From positions 18,040,215 to 18,104,214 of the forward strand of contig CM065182.1 of NCBI GenBank assembly GCA_033026295.1: a DNA stretch of 64,000 nucleotides, given 5' to 3'. Source of the stretch: Channa striata. Lineage: Eukaryota; Chordata; Actinopteri; Anabantiformes; Channidae. The translations under genes were made by a program, and so were the position numbers. Positions 44,101 through 51,990 of the stretch are shown here, piece by piece. Numbering within the stretch: position 1 is the first letter of the stretch; each line of letters begins with the position of its first letter. The notes below the pieces were generated by a model. It was not told where the DNA came from, did no database searches, and saw only the letters and a program-made list of their open reading frames with translations.

Positions 44101-47100
44101 ACTGGAGCTAATCCTGTGTGTACCCAAACATATGCAGTGCTTTGTGTTGCCTTAAACTGTAAAACCAAACATTTCTGTTGGGTTCATATACAGCAGGACT
44201 ATGGTTTTATCTGCAAAGACACATGCTTTGACATCACACAACCACAGCAAATGCGGTCTGCCCCTAATACCCACAACATCAGTGCAGTGAATCTTTAGTG
44301 AACAGGAAACTTCACCACGAACACATCAGGTCACAGTCAGAACTGTGAAGATAAAGTTTTTAATGTTATTGTTCAATAACTCAACTACAGAATGGGTTGC
44401 TGTAAAATTTTGTTCAGAAGTTCATAGTCCCCAACAGATGAACAATGGCTTTGGTTTGGCTTTTTGTTTAGACGTGTTTATTGAATTATTAAATGGCTTC
44501 CTATGTTCTCTCTCCACACTGCTCTGCAAATCTGGGTACCAACAATCCAACAATGGCTGTTTCATTTTATGAGGGAACGATTTGTGTGCTACACTCAATA
44601 CATGTGTGTATTGTAGCTTTAATTAATTTAGTTACATGCTGTTTTAACAATCTAAACAACATGTACTTTCCACAGCTACTTTATGGACCTGGAAACAGTC
44701 ACATTCCCAGGTTGAGTGTGTGAAAGAGTGGGAGTGGTATGGAGGCCTACAGAGCCTCACAAACACATACCTCAGCAGAGTCCCCCTGGCTCTGACCCCC
44801 AAAGCACGTGAAATGGATAAAAGAGGAAGATACCGGAAATACCTTATCTATCCAACGGGGAGCCTGCAATGCCAAACAATGGCCCGGAGGAAGCCTTTCC
44901 TCCGAAATCTGCACTCGAATACCTTGTGTGTGCGACGTACAAGGTGACGATGCTCTGTGAATTGCGCGCACACACAAACTGGACGTGCTTCTATGCACGT
45001 CCTTTACCCAGAGGACAGATCACAGAGTAGAGTGGAGGCTAAAAGGGGGATCTAGAAAAAAAGACCCTGCTATATTTCCTCCAAAGAAACATGACCTGCC
45101 ATTAAGGGACTCTAAAAAATCCAGACCAGAATATAATTACATTAAATTTAAATTTTCATGTTGTTTCCTGTGGTTCTATGTCTTAATAGCTTTTTCATGG
45201 CCTGTTCATGTTGTCAAGAGGCTATTATCTCTCCCACCCATATTACGGGCACTTTCAGCTCATTATCATTGGGTGATATTGACTTTGGCTTTTTTTTCCT
45301 CTTTGCCCTTTGCCCCCTCCTCTCTTCTCTGTCTAAAGAATATCGACGTGACCAACTTCAGCAGCAGTTGGAGTGATGGCCTGGCTTTCTGTGCCCTCTT
45401 ACACACGTATCTGCCCGCCCACATCCCTTACCAGGAACTCATCAGTCAAGATAAGGTAGAAACCTACAGGAAACCCTCACAGACACACACACACACACAC
45501 GCAGAATTACTATACCGATGTCAGCATCCAGTCTCCTCTACATGCAGGTCACTATCTCACCAGCTGGTAATCAAACTCAGACACACTGACTTGATCAGAA
45601 ATAAATGGCTTTACAGAAAGACCCCACACATTTCATGCACACTGGTTCTAAGTCCTTCTTTGCACGTGTTGTCTGACCATCTTGTCCAAATGCCAGTTGT
45701 TGCTTACTCAAATTCAATCATCCCTGGGTCATGACTCACACAAGCTTGTGCATACAGTTCTGTGGTTTTGTGTCAGTTTGTAACAGCGGAGGAAGGTTCT
45801 GTACTGTAGCTCACATGTACGGTACAGTGCATAGTGTCGACGACACAGAGCCTCACGGAGGTTGTGAAAACATTTTCTGGCTGAATGACTTGCTAAGAAA
45901 ATCCTTTTCGGCGAACACAGTTCAGTTAATACAAAAACTGAGTTTATGAGGATGTTTATCTTTCAGACCTCAGGCATAAATGCAGAGAAGCTGATTGGTT
46001 GCTTACAGCAGCGTAGCACTGCTGCAGTTTCATACAAAAAAACAGTATAAATGTTTTTCTGGAGGAGAGCGACAAACTGCTGGTTCAGTCTCTTGCTCTC
46101 CTCTTCTGTGTCTCCAGAAAATAGCTCACATATATTCCACAGTGTAGTTTGTGGGAGATGGACTGGACTCGTAAACAGGGAGAATAATCTGCTTTTACAG
46201 TGAAGGTCTGAAAGTTTCATGTTGGCCAGAAGGAAAATAAAAAACCTGTAATGTTTTTTTTCTACCATTAAGCGGCACATTTCTTTTATGAGCTGAATAC
46301 ATTTTATAGGTCTGCCATATTACCCACACAAAAAGCATGAATTACCAATGTAGCCTTTATACAGTCACACTGTACGTGATAGTGAGCTCAGGGCAGCCTA
46401 TAGCTCAGTGCTGACAGCTCTGTAATGCGGGCACGCAGGTGGTATATGAAGTAACTTTGCAAACAATATAGTTCCTCTCTGGGGACCACAGGTCGTTTGT
46501 CCTGCTATAGTATGAGAACAATAGACAAACACCTCCAACCGAGCCTGACACTTCCTACGTGACAAATAGTAACGTAGCCGTGTGCACATGGTTGTGTCGA
46601 TGTGAATGTGTAACATTAGGCTGATGACAGAGACATTGGGTGGCCCATCTCTCTGAATAATTTAATAGACGCGTGCTGGCTTTAATAACTCTCGCTGAGT
46701 GACTTTCCCCGAGGCCCAAACGCCCAACCTCTTCCCAGTATAATCTGTCATTCCAGTAATCCCATTACTGCCCTCCGTCAACCTTTATCATAATGTTTTT
46801 TTCAGAAAGCAACCTTATAGGTGGAAAGGGGAAATTCATTCTTTCACATAGATGCTATGGCTGGGCTAATTATTAAGAATTCATCATTTATTAATTCATC
46901 CCTCTGACTGTGCTGATGTCTAGAGGCAGTTCATATGACGACTCAGAGAGAAAAGGTGAAAATATTGTTGGTGACCTGAGGTTATTTTTAAAAACATTAA
47001 GTTGCGATACACCACTTCCTCTCTGTAAAAAACTCCACAGTCTTATACAGTAGGCTGAATATTTTAGGGTTAAATTTATGGAAATAGTTATTGTGCTCAC

Positions 47101-50100
47101 AGCCGGGTTTGTTTTTACAGAAAGATTTTGTCCAGTGTAGTTTTACACTTATCAAAAAGGCATAACGGATATTATAAGACTCTCAAATATGCAGACAAAC
47201 AAGCAAAGGCTTACAAGACTGTCTCTTGGGTGTGTGTGAGACTTCATAAATGTATTCCTGGGCTCACTGTCGCTGTTTGGACCTCCATGTGTGGTGTTCT
47301 AGCATAACAGGGTACAGGGAGTTTACCAGTGTCTCAACACCAAATGGTTTGTTTTTTCCTCAGGTCCGGAATCTGACCCTGGCTTTTCAGGCTGCTGAGA
47401 GCATTGGCATCAAACCCTCACTGGTGAGCTGAGCTTCCACAGACCTCACACACACAAAGACACATAGATAACACAGAAGGAGCCTTTTATTACACAAATT
47501 AAAACCATGCACCAAACCCTTTGCACTCCTGACAGTTGTAACTTATTGCTGTGCTCCCTCACAGCCTGTGTTCCAGCACTGTACGCTGGGAACCAGCAAC
47601 ACGTTGCTTCTGGAGAAAAGGTCATCTAATGTGTATTTGACATATTCTTTCTTTGAGTTTGTGAAATCCTTAGCTGCTGTGCTCAGAAATGGTTGAGAAA
47701 CCACCAGCTGTGCTGACGTAGTTAGACTGTAAGCACTTTGTGAGTAGATTGCTCCGTGTTTTGCTATGGCATAAACAAAGTTACTTTTGAATTTATTTTG
47801 TGGATCAGTGGAATACACTAATGGTAGAAAATCTAGCGTAAACTGTTTGTGCCTTAAAGGAATCAGCTGACACTTCCAAAATACACTTAGTGGCATTGTG
47901 GCAAAATTTTAATGAAAAAGGGATGCTGCTCTCGCCACTTAAGTTAAACCCAGGAGAGGGTTGGTTTTTTTCAAAAAGGTTGAGAGACGAGGTCAAATAT
48001 TTACCTACCCGACGCTCAAAAGTTCCCAAACAGGTAAATATGATTGGTTAATAATAACAACTGATGCAGCATTTACATCAAGTGTTAATTTAAAAACTGT
48101 AACAGAGACAGAGTCAGCATGGGAAAAAATTAATACTAGCCATGAAGTACAGGCGTACAGCACAGCTGAACTCTGTCCATAAAGTCATGTTTACTAGTTA
48201 GTAGTGCTGGGTGTTAACATTTTGACTGATCAACTGAATGGAAATGAGTCACGTCGTAAGCATGACTAATAACAACCACAAGTTGTGGTTGTGGGAAGTG
48301 TAACACACTGGATTATTTGTGCGTTGAGTCACATTGTGACGTTTCGCAGTGACGACAAGACCCTGTGATGTCGTCATAAGTGTCTGCAAAACGTATGAGC
48401 ATCGAGCTTTCCCAAATTGACCAACTGTCCTCAAGGAGAAGTGTTGCATTGGATTCTCCCTCAGCTCCTTGTTTTAAAGAAATCACACATTTCTCAATAA
48501 CATTAAATATTTAATCACATGTTAAGTTTGAACAGAAGGAGGTTCATTTATTGTGTAGTTAAAGATTAGATTTCTCTATGTGTGGTGGTTTGATCAATAC
48601 ATATGGACAGAAGCAATTGATTAGGTGAACCTCTATAGCACACGTTGGGTTTATTATGCTTTCTTGTGTTTTTTAGATTTTTTTTTTTATTTTCCTATAA
48701 ATATTTGTATAACTGCCAGTAAGACAGTGGACATTAAACAGCTTTGCCAGGTCACATGAATTCCCCACACACATACACAATTGCTAAGACAAACAGGAAA
48801 CTAGGACGGGATTTAGTGGAATAATAAGCTGCAAAAATGTTCTCCTCTGATTTTTTTATTGCTACTGCACATTCTGGCAGCATTTTTAATCATTTAAAAA
48901 ATGTTTGAAAACTAGCTAAGACATGTCAATGTTATCCTGCTGTGCCTCTGCTCCTCCTTCATTGTTGTTACCTCTCTGTATCTCTGATAATAGCTTCATG
49001 CTTTGAGGAACATGATAAAATGTGAATGTAGTTTGTTTTTTTCTATGCAAAAAAATCGCAACAGAAATTCTCGCTCTGAGATACTTTAAAAAAACACAAA
49101 CCTGTGTTGCAGCTTATTCACTTTAAATCTGGGAGAACCAGCCAGAGCTCAGTAAGGAGTCCACAGTTCACACACATTTTTTCTTATATTAATTCTCCAT
49201 TACGTGCTTGTGGTTGCAAGATTAGATGCTGACTAGTTCCCATGTCAGTGACTTAAAAACTGCTGCAAACAAATAAATTACAATATCTTAACTGCCACTG
49301 GCTCTTCCTAGTCATTGCTGACAAACTTCCACATATTTTTTTCCATCTCTTTCCCTATCTGCCGCATAAATAAAACCCTCAAACACAGCCCAAAGGGTCT
49401 TCGATCATCCACCCATAAGGAGGTTGAGATACTGCGGAGGTGACTCTAAATCAGGGCTAATAGAAGCTGCTGTGAGGCTCCCTCGATGGGGACTCAGGTG
49501 AAAACCTGGTCCACTGTCTGATTCATCACTGTCACTTTGCATTTGTCTGCCCAGCAGAGTGCAGCTTGGCTGCACTGATCAGAGGTGGAGTGTGTCAGGT
49601 GCATAAAATGCTTTGTTCATTTGTCCCACAAAGCCCATTGCTCATGTATCTATCAAGATGTGCTTTTAGTGTCGGCTGTTAGTTTGTCAAAAATATTGTA
49701 TAAACCAACTATTGAGCCTAAGAATTATCATGAAAATCTAATCTAATAGGTAAAAATTCTGTTGCCAGTTTTAATAACCGGTTGCAGCTTCTTTGCAGTC
49801 ACTCTCTGCCTGAGGTTCTTCTCTAGTTGATGCTCTGCCAGTTCGATTCAAGTGAGGGAGCTGACTTACTTTGCCATAGCTCAACAGGCTAGTTTACGTG
49901 TTTTGGCAAACTCTGGTCTTCTCTTCCTGTTTTACTAGACGTTCACACTGTGGTAAACCCTCTGTATTCACCCGTGTTTGGCCTTTTCTTGATTATTTAC
50001 TTTGACACAGATTTGTCAACCTCCTGGAGGACGTTCTTGAACGGGACGACTGTTGCATTGCCCTTTTTCTTCTTTTCTTCTCGGCCACACCTACTGTGAA

Positions 50101-50811
50101 ATTCTCGCTGTCTCTGATCTATTTGTTATTTTGCCAGACTTGCTTCTGTAGGACTGAATACTCGTTGGACTTCTAATTGAGAGTTGCGTGTAAAAATGGG
50201 ATTATTATTTTTAAGTGAAGGACAAAATATAAGTGTCTTGGCACACCTGTCTGTTTAGGTCTCTGGATTCCAAGTGATCTTTTGCTCCTAAAATACACAG
50301 AAATATCTTGACTGTCTTTTAGATGACTTCCCTAATGAGGTTTCAGGACAATTAATTCATAATAATCATTTAGTGTGTCTGTCTTTCTAGTGTAATTTAA
50401 AAAGTAGCAGATGCCTCATAGCTGACAAAAGGAGATGCTGCAATTTTGAAGGTCATTCCATGTCTCAGCTGATGTTTTTATTTAAAGCCTAATAATATTT
50501 ACTCTAAGAAGCTGAAGAATACAGTCAATATCTACATTAAATTGCCCAAAAAAGACTAATAGACACTATTGAAGCAGTTTTAATAAAACAGGATGGAAGC
50601 TGCACTTTTACTGCACTATTCATTGTCTGATCAGGCTTCGCTGCGGTGCTGTTTGTAAATGTTTTTTACAGATTTACAGATTCTAAAATGCCGTTCTTTC
50701 CCTCCTCTGTGTTTCTAACAGGACATTGAGGAGCTGATGCAGACCGACAGACCTGACTGGCAGAATGTCATGCAGTACGTCTCTCAGATCTACAAGTACT
50801 TTGAGACCTGA
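2045..50811 (+). CDS. specc1: specc1 (cytospin-B), whole coding span, 14 exons
   Basis: Large cytoskeletal adaptor of the cytospin family, which links actin and microtubules; the family is known mainly from SPECC1L work. Join: 2045-2197, 2370-2505, 21322-22880, 24905-25112, 25375-25448, 26151-26326, 30684-30847, 31656-31756, 31859-31934, 32714-32858, 34761-34863, 45339-45455, 47364-47423, 50722-50811. Total 3162 nt, 1053 residues; human SPECC1 is about 1068. Order: basic Ser/Thr-rich N-terminus (1-135), short coil (about 160-265), Ser-rich linker (about 267-360), long coiled coil (about 362-768), conserved TVKSLIKSFD and SGIPVR/PAAAVSP linker motifs, and a C-terminal calponin-homology domain (about 946-1050) ending YKYFET. 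The N-terminal motifs LKRASSDDAL and SGIPAPRE, plus the adora2b/zswim7 neighbours, favour specc1 over specc1l. All splice phases fit. Exon borders are read by eye, without transcript data. Confidence 0.95.
2370..2505 (+). CDS. specc1: specc1 coding exon 2
   Basis: Residues 52-96 plus one base. Carries LKRASSDDALTKP and the RLKKT..TGAISDL block, both diagnostic of SPECC1 N-termini. Acceptor TTTCTAG, donor CCG|GTAGGG, phase 1. It sits only 172 bp after exon 1. Confidence 0.92.
2506..7957. other. specc1 intron 2, first part, non-coding
   Basis: Start of an 18.8-kb intron. The sequence is AT-rich; open frames here are short and resemble no family I know. A TTTG microsatellite (4634-4664) and a small tandem duplication (TAAACCTAGTTTAAG twice around 3331-3367) are the only structures noted. 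Confidence 0.7.
4634..4664. repeat. (TTTG)n microsatellite
   Basis: About seven and a half uninterrupted copies of TTTG inside specc1 intron 2. Confidence 0.95.
7958..8943. mobile_element. Non-autonomous DNA transposon (MITE-like), ~986 bp
   Basis: The ends are imperfect inverted repeats of about 27 bp. The left end starts TACCGTAAATTCTGGACTAT and the right end, read in reverse, starts TACCGTATTTTTCGGACCAT, each running on to a GCCGC block. Subterminal blocks of the ACTATAAGCCGC kind recur at both ends. No transposase frame is left inside. A TA target duplication would fit, since both ends abut TA, but this is not certain. Elements with this terminus are scattered through fish genomes; I do not assign a superfamily. 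Confidence 0.75.
8944..10885. other. specc1 intron 2, middle part, non-coding
   Basis: Unique-looking AT-rich intron sequence. No coding frame, RNA gene or clear repeat was recognised. Confidence 0.6.
10886..11150 (+). mobile_element. tRNA-derived SINE-like repeat
   Basis: Starts with the block GGGCAGCACGGTGGTGGAG, followed by GTGAGCACTGCTGCCTCAC and a degenerate Pol III B-box-like motif (GGGTTCAATCC). The body has the familiar order 'tgtgtggagtttgca', 'cctcacgtgggttt', 'aaagatgtacatgttagg', 'aattacctgtaggtgtg'. This is a very common teleost interspersed repeat, here diverged and truncated at the 3' end. Family assignment is from memory of the consensus. Confidence 0.75.
11151..11930. other. 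specc1 intron 2, non-coding, upstream of internal promoter
   Basis: No gene seen. GC content and CpG rise towards the right end, leading into the promoter-like stretch. Confidence 0.55.
11931..12160 (+). promoter_or_regulatory. Candidate internal promoter and 5' UTR of specc1
   Basis: Contains a CCAAT box in the context GACCAATAGG (11949-11958), a T/A-rich stretch about 20 bp further on, then a GC- and CpG-richer leader with CCGCCCCGG just before ATG 12161. The surrounding intron is AT-rich, so this stands out. Calling it a promoter is inference; no start site can be read from sequence. Confidence 0.5.
12161..12200 (+). CDS. specc1: Candidate alternative first coding exon of specc1
   Basis: ATG in a strong Kozak context (A at -3, G at +4) opens MGNQTGRQEETES plus one base and stops at CAG|GTCTGC. 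The exon ends in phase 1, exactly the phase needed to join coding exon 3 at 21322, giving MGNQTGRQEETES-GAQAVKK. The product would be 970 residues without the first 96. Its N-terminus fits the PROSITE N-myristoylation pattern (G2, small residue at 6, no Pro at 7). Human SPECC1 is known to have isoforms with different N-termini (NSP5a/NSP5b naming). The donor is weak after GT, so this remains a candidate. Confidence 0.55.
12335..12359. repeat. (TCATG)n short tandem repeat
   Basis: Five copies of TCATG in a row just after the candidate alternative first exon. Confidence 0.9.
12360..20530. other. specc1 intron 2, last part, non-coding
   Basis: About 8 kb with no recognisable gene. It holds a 59-bp hairpin (14593-14651), short TTTA runs (19342-19366), and a slightly GC-richer unique stretch near 17180-17790 whose open frames on both strands resemble nothing known. 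Confidence 0.6.
14593..14651. repeat. Inverted repeat (hairpin)
   Basis: Left arm GTAAATTTTTGTGTTTTTCTC (14593-14613) pairs with the right arm at 14630-14651 with a single one-base bulge, leaving a 16-nt spacer. Confidence 0.85.
20540..20980 (+). repeat. Teleost interspersed repeat, copy 1 (forward)
   Basis: Shows, in order, 'cctggttctgct', 'gtttaaagggagttttgccctctccactg', 'aattgttg' and, after a diverged middle, 'tgccttgagatgac..tgtgaat..gtgctgtataaat' with an A/T-rich end. This is the known percomorph repeat with the 'CCTTGAGATAAC...GGCGCTATATAAAT' tail, in diverged form. A reverse copy lies at 24308-24720. Confidence 0.7.
21322..22880 (+). CDS. specc1: specc1 coding exon 3 (large 1559-nt exon)
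   Basis: Residues 97-616, about half the protein. It opens GAQAVKKSGIPAPRE, continues as a basic Ser-rich stretch, then a coil (ECQVKELLAEAKAKD) and a long Ser-rich linker. From about residue 362 it enters the main coiled coil with the family signature SLTEKIHKMEENHHSTAEEL and TLQELADQQQVVQELTAEN. Acceptor GTTGCAG at 21321, donor AAG|GTGGGA. It is flanked by inverted copies of one interspersed repeat (20540-20980 and 24308-24720). Confidence 0.96.
22881..24307. other. specc1 intron 3, first part
   Basis: AT-rich intron. No coding sequence or repeat recognised before the reverse repeat copy at 24308. Confidence 0.7.
24308..24720 (-). repeat. Teleost interspersed repeat, copy 2 (reverse)
   Basis: Read on the plus strand it runs 'aattcagttcaactttatttgtacagcaccaattcac', 'atctcaaggcactttac', 'gaagaaacccaacaaatccccc', 'gagaggaaaaactccc', 'gaaacctcc', 'gaccatctgcctttgccggttggg', then an A/G-rich tail. 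It is the reverse orientation of the family at 20540-20980. Over the terminal 65 nt the two copies are roughly 85% complementary as RNA, by eye. Confidence 0.75.
24905..25112 (+). CDS. specc1: specc1 coding exon 4
   Basis: Residues 617-685 plus one base. Coiled-coil sequence holding the conserved block VKELKETIFELEDQVEQ. Acceptor GTACGCAG, donor GAGA|GTATGT. Its length matches the human exon, with no residue gap. Confidence 0.95.
25375..25448 (+). CDS. specc1: specc1 coding exon 5
   Basis: Residues 686-710, NLVKKLEEQKAEAERQLKVM and onward, aligning without gap to human SVIKLEEQKSDLERQLK. Acceptor CATTGCAG, donor AAG|GTAAGA. The 60 nt directly upstream stay open in the same frame behind another TAG acceptor at 25314, so a longer form is possible. 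Confidence 0.93.
25449..26150. other. specc1 intron 5
   Basis: 702 bp of AT-rich intron. A run of T (25757-25787) is the only feature seen. Confidence 0.85.
26151..26326 (+). CDS. specc1: specc1 coding exon 6
   Basis: Residues 711-768 plus two bases. End of the main coiled coil, with the highly conserved block [20 protein letters not shown]. Acceptor TCTTTAG, donor GTCAG|GTACTC, phase 2. It can join exon 7 (30684) or the alternative last exon (28582). Confidence 0.96.
26327..27012. other. specc1 intron 6, first part
   Basis: No gene or repeat recognised up to the transposon relic at 27013. Confidence 0.7.
27013..27510 (-). mobile_element. Internally deleted Tc1/mariner-type transposon relic
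   Basis: Both ends carry the terminal repeat CTGGCCACTTTATTAGGT (27020-27037, and its inverse at 27487-27504), and TA dinucleotides abut the element. Read on the minus strand the interior resembles the 5' part of a common fish Tc1-like element: 'aggcatgtagacatgg', 'cagaatggggaag', 'agtgactttgatcgtagcat', 'tgatagaaaggcgacagtaactcaaataaccact'. The transposase part is only a fragment with stops, and most of the gene is deleted. It is dead but might supply ends. Confidence 0.85.
27513..28581. other. specc1 intron 6, middle part
   Basis: Non-coding. A donor-like CAG|GTGAGT lies at about 27991 after a short open stretch, but no acceptor gives a frame that fits its neighbours. A TGACTCA (AP-1-like) motif lies in the same stretch. 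Confidence 0.55.
28582..28633 (+). CDS. specc1: Candidate alternative last coding exon of specc1 (short isoform)
   Basis: A very good 3' splice site (T-rich stretch then CTTTACAG) at 28581 is followed by sequence that continues exon 6 in phase 2: R-ISGGATFDTKTAVEGH and a TAA stop at 28631. The product would have 785 residues and lack the linker motifs and the CH domain. The next 670 bp contain no good splice site that I could see and end in an AATAAA, as expected of a 3' UTR. Human SPECC1 is known to have isoforms with differing 3' ends (3a/3b naming). Inferred from sequence alone. Confidence 0.6.
28634..29325 (+). other. Candidate 3' UTR of the short specc1 isoform
   Basis: AT-rich, non-coding, running from the stop at 28633 to the poly(A) signal in the hairpin at 29278-29319. 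It depends on the alternative last exon being real. Confidence 0.5.
29278..29319. terminator. Hairpin with poly(A) signals on both strands
   Basis: Perfect 16-bp arms: TGCACTGTATTTTATT (29278-29293) and its exact complement (29304-29319), with a 10-nt loop. The right arm starts with AATAAA (29304-29309), and the left arm gives AATAAA on the minus strand (29288-29293). It lies about 670 bp after the stop of the candidate short specc1 isoform. Confidence 0.65.
29326..30683. other. specc1 intron 6, last part
   Basis: Non-coding and AT-rich; no repeat or RNA gene recognised. It ends in the acceptor CTGTTAG for exon 7. Confidence 0.7.
30684..30847 (+). CDS. specc1: specc1 coding exon 7
   Basis: Completes residue 769 and encodes 770-823 plus one base. 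A poorly conserved Asp/Ser/Ala-rich part is followed by the family motif TVKSLIKSFDTVGQ. Donor ACAGA|GTGAGC, phase 1. Confidence 0.92.
30848..31655. other. specc1 intron 7
   Basis: 808 bp without recognisable features. Confidence 0.8.
31656..31756 (+). CDS. specc1: specc1 coding exon 8
   Basis: Residues 824-857. Holds SLLSGIPVRMAPAAAVSPIQ, nearly identical to human SPECC1 (PLSGIPVR..PAAAVSPMQ). Acceptor GTCTCAG, donor CAG|GTATAC, phase 0. Confidence 0.95.
31859..31934 (+). CDS. specc1: specc1 coding exon 9
   Basis: Residues 858-882 plus one base, starting RHSYIKPLSKTLEKR. The intron before it is only 102 bp. Acceptor TATTTTAG, donor ATG|GTATGT. Confidence 0.88.
31935..32713. other. specc1 intron 9
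   Basis: 779 bp, AT-rich, no features recognised. Confidence 0.8.
32714..32858 (+). CDS. specc1: specc1 coding exon 10
   Basis: Residues 883-930 plus two bases. Contains LMRKSPSLESVIKTPASLG, matching the human HLRKSPSLESLSRPPSLG region. Acceptor CCCCCAG, donor CTCAG|GTGGGA, phase 2. Confidence 0.92.
32859..34760. other. specc1 intron 10
   Basis: 1.9 kb. A poly-T run (34001-34013) aside, nothing recognised. Confidence 0.75.
34761..34863 (+). CDS. specc1: specc1 coding exon 11, start of CH domain
   Basis: Residues 931-965. Encodes SVERKDPLAALAREYGGSKR and NALLKWCQKKTEGYP, the invariant lead-in and first helix of the cytospin CH domain. Acceptor GGTGACAG, donor CCG|GTAGGG, phase 0. Confidence 0.97.
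37211..37229. repeat. (TG)n microsatellite
   Basis: Pure TG run of 19 bases in specc1 intron 11. Confidence 0.95.
40305..40341. repeat. Short telomere-like (TTAGGG)n tract
   Basis: GGTTAAGGTTAAGGTTAGGG continues as GTTAGGGTTGAGGTTAG: about six hexamer units, two of them perfect TTAGGG, internal to the chromosome arm. Confidence 0.85.
40435..40453. repeat. (GT)n microsatellite
   Basis: Pure GT run of about 19 bases in specc1 intron 11. Confidence 0.95.
41866..41886. repeat. (TG)n microsatellite
   Basis: Pure TG run of about 21 bases in specc1 intron 11, with a short CA run 25 bp further on. Confidence 0.95.
45339..45455 (+). CDS. specc1: specc1 coding exon 12, core of CH domain
   Basis: Residues 966-1004. 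Encodes NIDVTNFSSSWSDGLAFCAL and LHTYLPAHIPYQELISQDK, the most conserved part of the actin-binding-type CH domain (the W-x-DGLAFCALLH signature). Acceptor GTCTAAAG, donor AAG|GTAGAA, phase 0. Confidence 0.98.
45482..45500. repeat. (AC)n microsatellite
   Basis: GACAC followed by a pure AC run just after the donor of specc1 exon 12. Confidence 0.95.
46754..46770. promoter_or_regulatory. Candidate paired-type homeodomain dimer site
   Basis: CAGTAATCCCATTACTG is a perfect 7-bp inverted repeat with a CCC spacer. Its core TAATCCCATTA fits the palindromic TAAT-N3-ATTA class bound by paired-type homeodomain dimers, and TAATCC is the K50 (Otx/Pitx/Gsc-like) half site. Use in vivo is inference. Confidence 0.35.
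47364..47423 (+). CDS. specc1: specc1 coding exon 13
   Basis: Residues 1005-1024, VRNLTLAFQAAESIGIKPSL, the fourth CH-domain helix region. Human has KKRNLLLAFEAAESVGIKPSL. Acceptor CCTCAG, donor CTG|GTGAGC, phase 0. Confidence 0.96.
47424..50721. other. specc1 intron 13
   Basis: 3.3 kb, AT-rich. Nothing beyond short homopolymer runs was recognised. Confidence 0.75.
50722..50811 (+). CDS. specc1: specc1 coding exon 14 (last), stop TGA
   Basis: Residues 1025-1053 and stop. DIEELMQTDRPDWQNVMQYV then SQIYKYFET, the exact C-terminus shared by SPECC1 and SPECC1L. Acceptor TAACAG at 50721. Four bases after the stop lies a donor-like GTGAGG (50815-50820). Confidence 0.98.
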   Translation, partial: DIEELMQTDRPDWQNVMQYVSQIYKYFET

Positions 50812-51990
50812 CCGGTGAGGAAGAGAGTGTGGAGACGGATGAACACTGAAGGCACTGCAGCACTTTTTTTGCCCCACCTGTCAGCATTACACTCACCCTT
50901 TAACCCCCTCCCTGCTTAGTGTCTAACATGTGAGCAGGGACCCCTAAGTTCTGGAGAAATCTAGCTGTCACAAACTCACTGTTTTCTGCCATTATCTGGA
51001 CTGTCAGTGCTGAGGCCCCGGTTCAGCTACCGTGTATGTGGAAACACTAACTCGTTGAGCACTGGCTTAACAGACAAATGCAGACAGACAGACGGTAATA
51101 TTCAATTCTGGTATGTGTTGACACCAAAACTGGTCCAGTCTTTTTCACCCCTTGATATTGATTTACAAAGAGTTTCAAGGGATGGTATCCTGACTTTTTG
51201 TCAGTGGAACTGTCAGGGTTTTTATTTTTCCACACCAAATTTTTCAGCTCATTCTGAACTCGGTGGAAATGTGCTGCCACCACTTTTCTTAAACGTAAAC
51301 TAACTATGAGAGTTGGGCCAAATCTTTTGCCAACACACAACTTACAAGACTATGCATGATGAAAATACAGTGTCGTTTCCTAATGTACAGTGCTGTCATT
51401 AGTGAACTGCGTGATCTCAGCTGGATCTGTTCACCTAAATGTCGGGTCATAGAACTGATCACTCGCGTTGCAGAGTGTATTTTTGAACTGACATATTTGA
51501 GTTGAACTGAAGCTTTTATATTTTTTACTTTTATTGTGTTTCCTGGTTTGTCTCTAAAAACAGGAAACAGACAAACTGCAGCTGCCATCAGTGATGCAAC
51601 TCGAAAATGAATTTACTTCTAAACACTTCTTTACTGAATAGTTTTGTAGAACAATTTTTATGAATTCAAATTGATATCTATGTTTGCATTGTTTACAGCA
51701 TTAAGGAATCAAACACTTCTGTGTGCTTCCTTCGTGTTTCCCATTGACACTTTCTCAACTATGGTACTGCAGCAGCTTTGCAAAATATATATCTATATTT
51801 CACATGCCATGTCATATTTTGAAGCTTGAACATGTTCTCTGTATAAATTACACAAGCCTCCATATGCAGATCTGCAGATCAGAAATCTGATACTTATTTA
51901 TTTATGACACATGCATTTCCACAGGTGTGCACTTTTCTATTTACACGTCACACTTGGAGGCCTGCTGTATGAATATCGCTCAATAAAGGA
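50812..51990 (+). other. specc1 3' UTR
   Basis: Non-coding sequence from the stop codon to the AATAAA at 51982. It is about 1.2 kb and AT-rich towards the end. No splice acceptor suggests a further exon. Confidence 0.75.
51982..51987 (+). terminator. Poly(A) signal of specc1 (long isoform)
   Basis: Canonical AATAAA in CAATAAAGGACTGTC, followed by a T-rich stretch. It is the first clear signal after the stop and lies just before the CpG-rich adora2b promoter. Confidence 0.75.

Larger units (their letters stand above)
34864..45338. other. specc1 intron 11 (10.5 kb), non-coding
   Basis: No gene recognised. Contents: GT/CA microsatellites (37211-37229, 40435-40453, 41866-41886), telomere-like repeats (40305-40341), a 150-bp pyrimidine tract (about 39950-40110) followed by a weak exon-like stretch, and a GC-richer stretch (37760-38440) whose open frames on both strands match nothing known. 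Confidence 0.65.
45456..47363. other. specc1 intron 12
   Basis: 1.9 kb. Starts with an (AC)n run at 45482-45500. Near its middle is a paired homeodomain-type palindrome (46757-46767). No gene recognised. Confidence 0.75.

Noticed and set aside
44985..45455. Long open frame reading into the CH exon from 44985
   Set aside because: It is intron left open by chance. Only 45339-45455 aligns to the protein, and a proper acceptor lies at 45338.
2045..50811. Gene could be specc1l (cytospin-A) rather than specc1
   Set aside because: The CH domain is shared by both, but the N-terminal motifs LKRASSDDAL, SGIPAPRE, ENHHSTAEELQ and RKSPSLES and the adora2b/zswim7 neighbours fit SPECC1.
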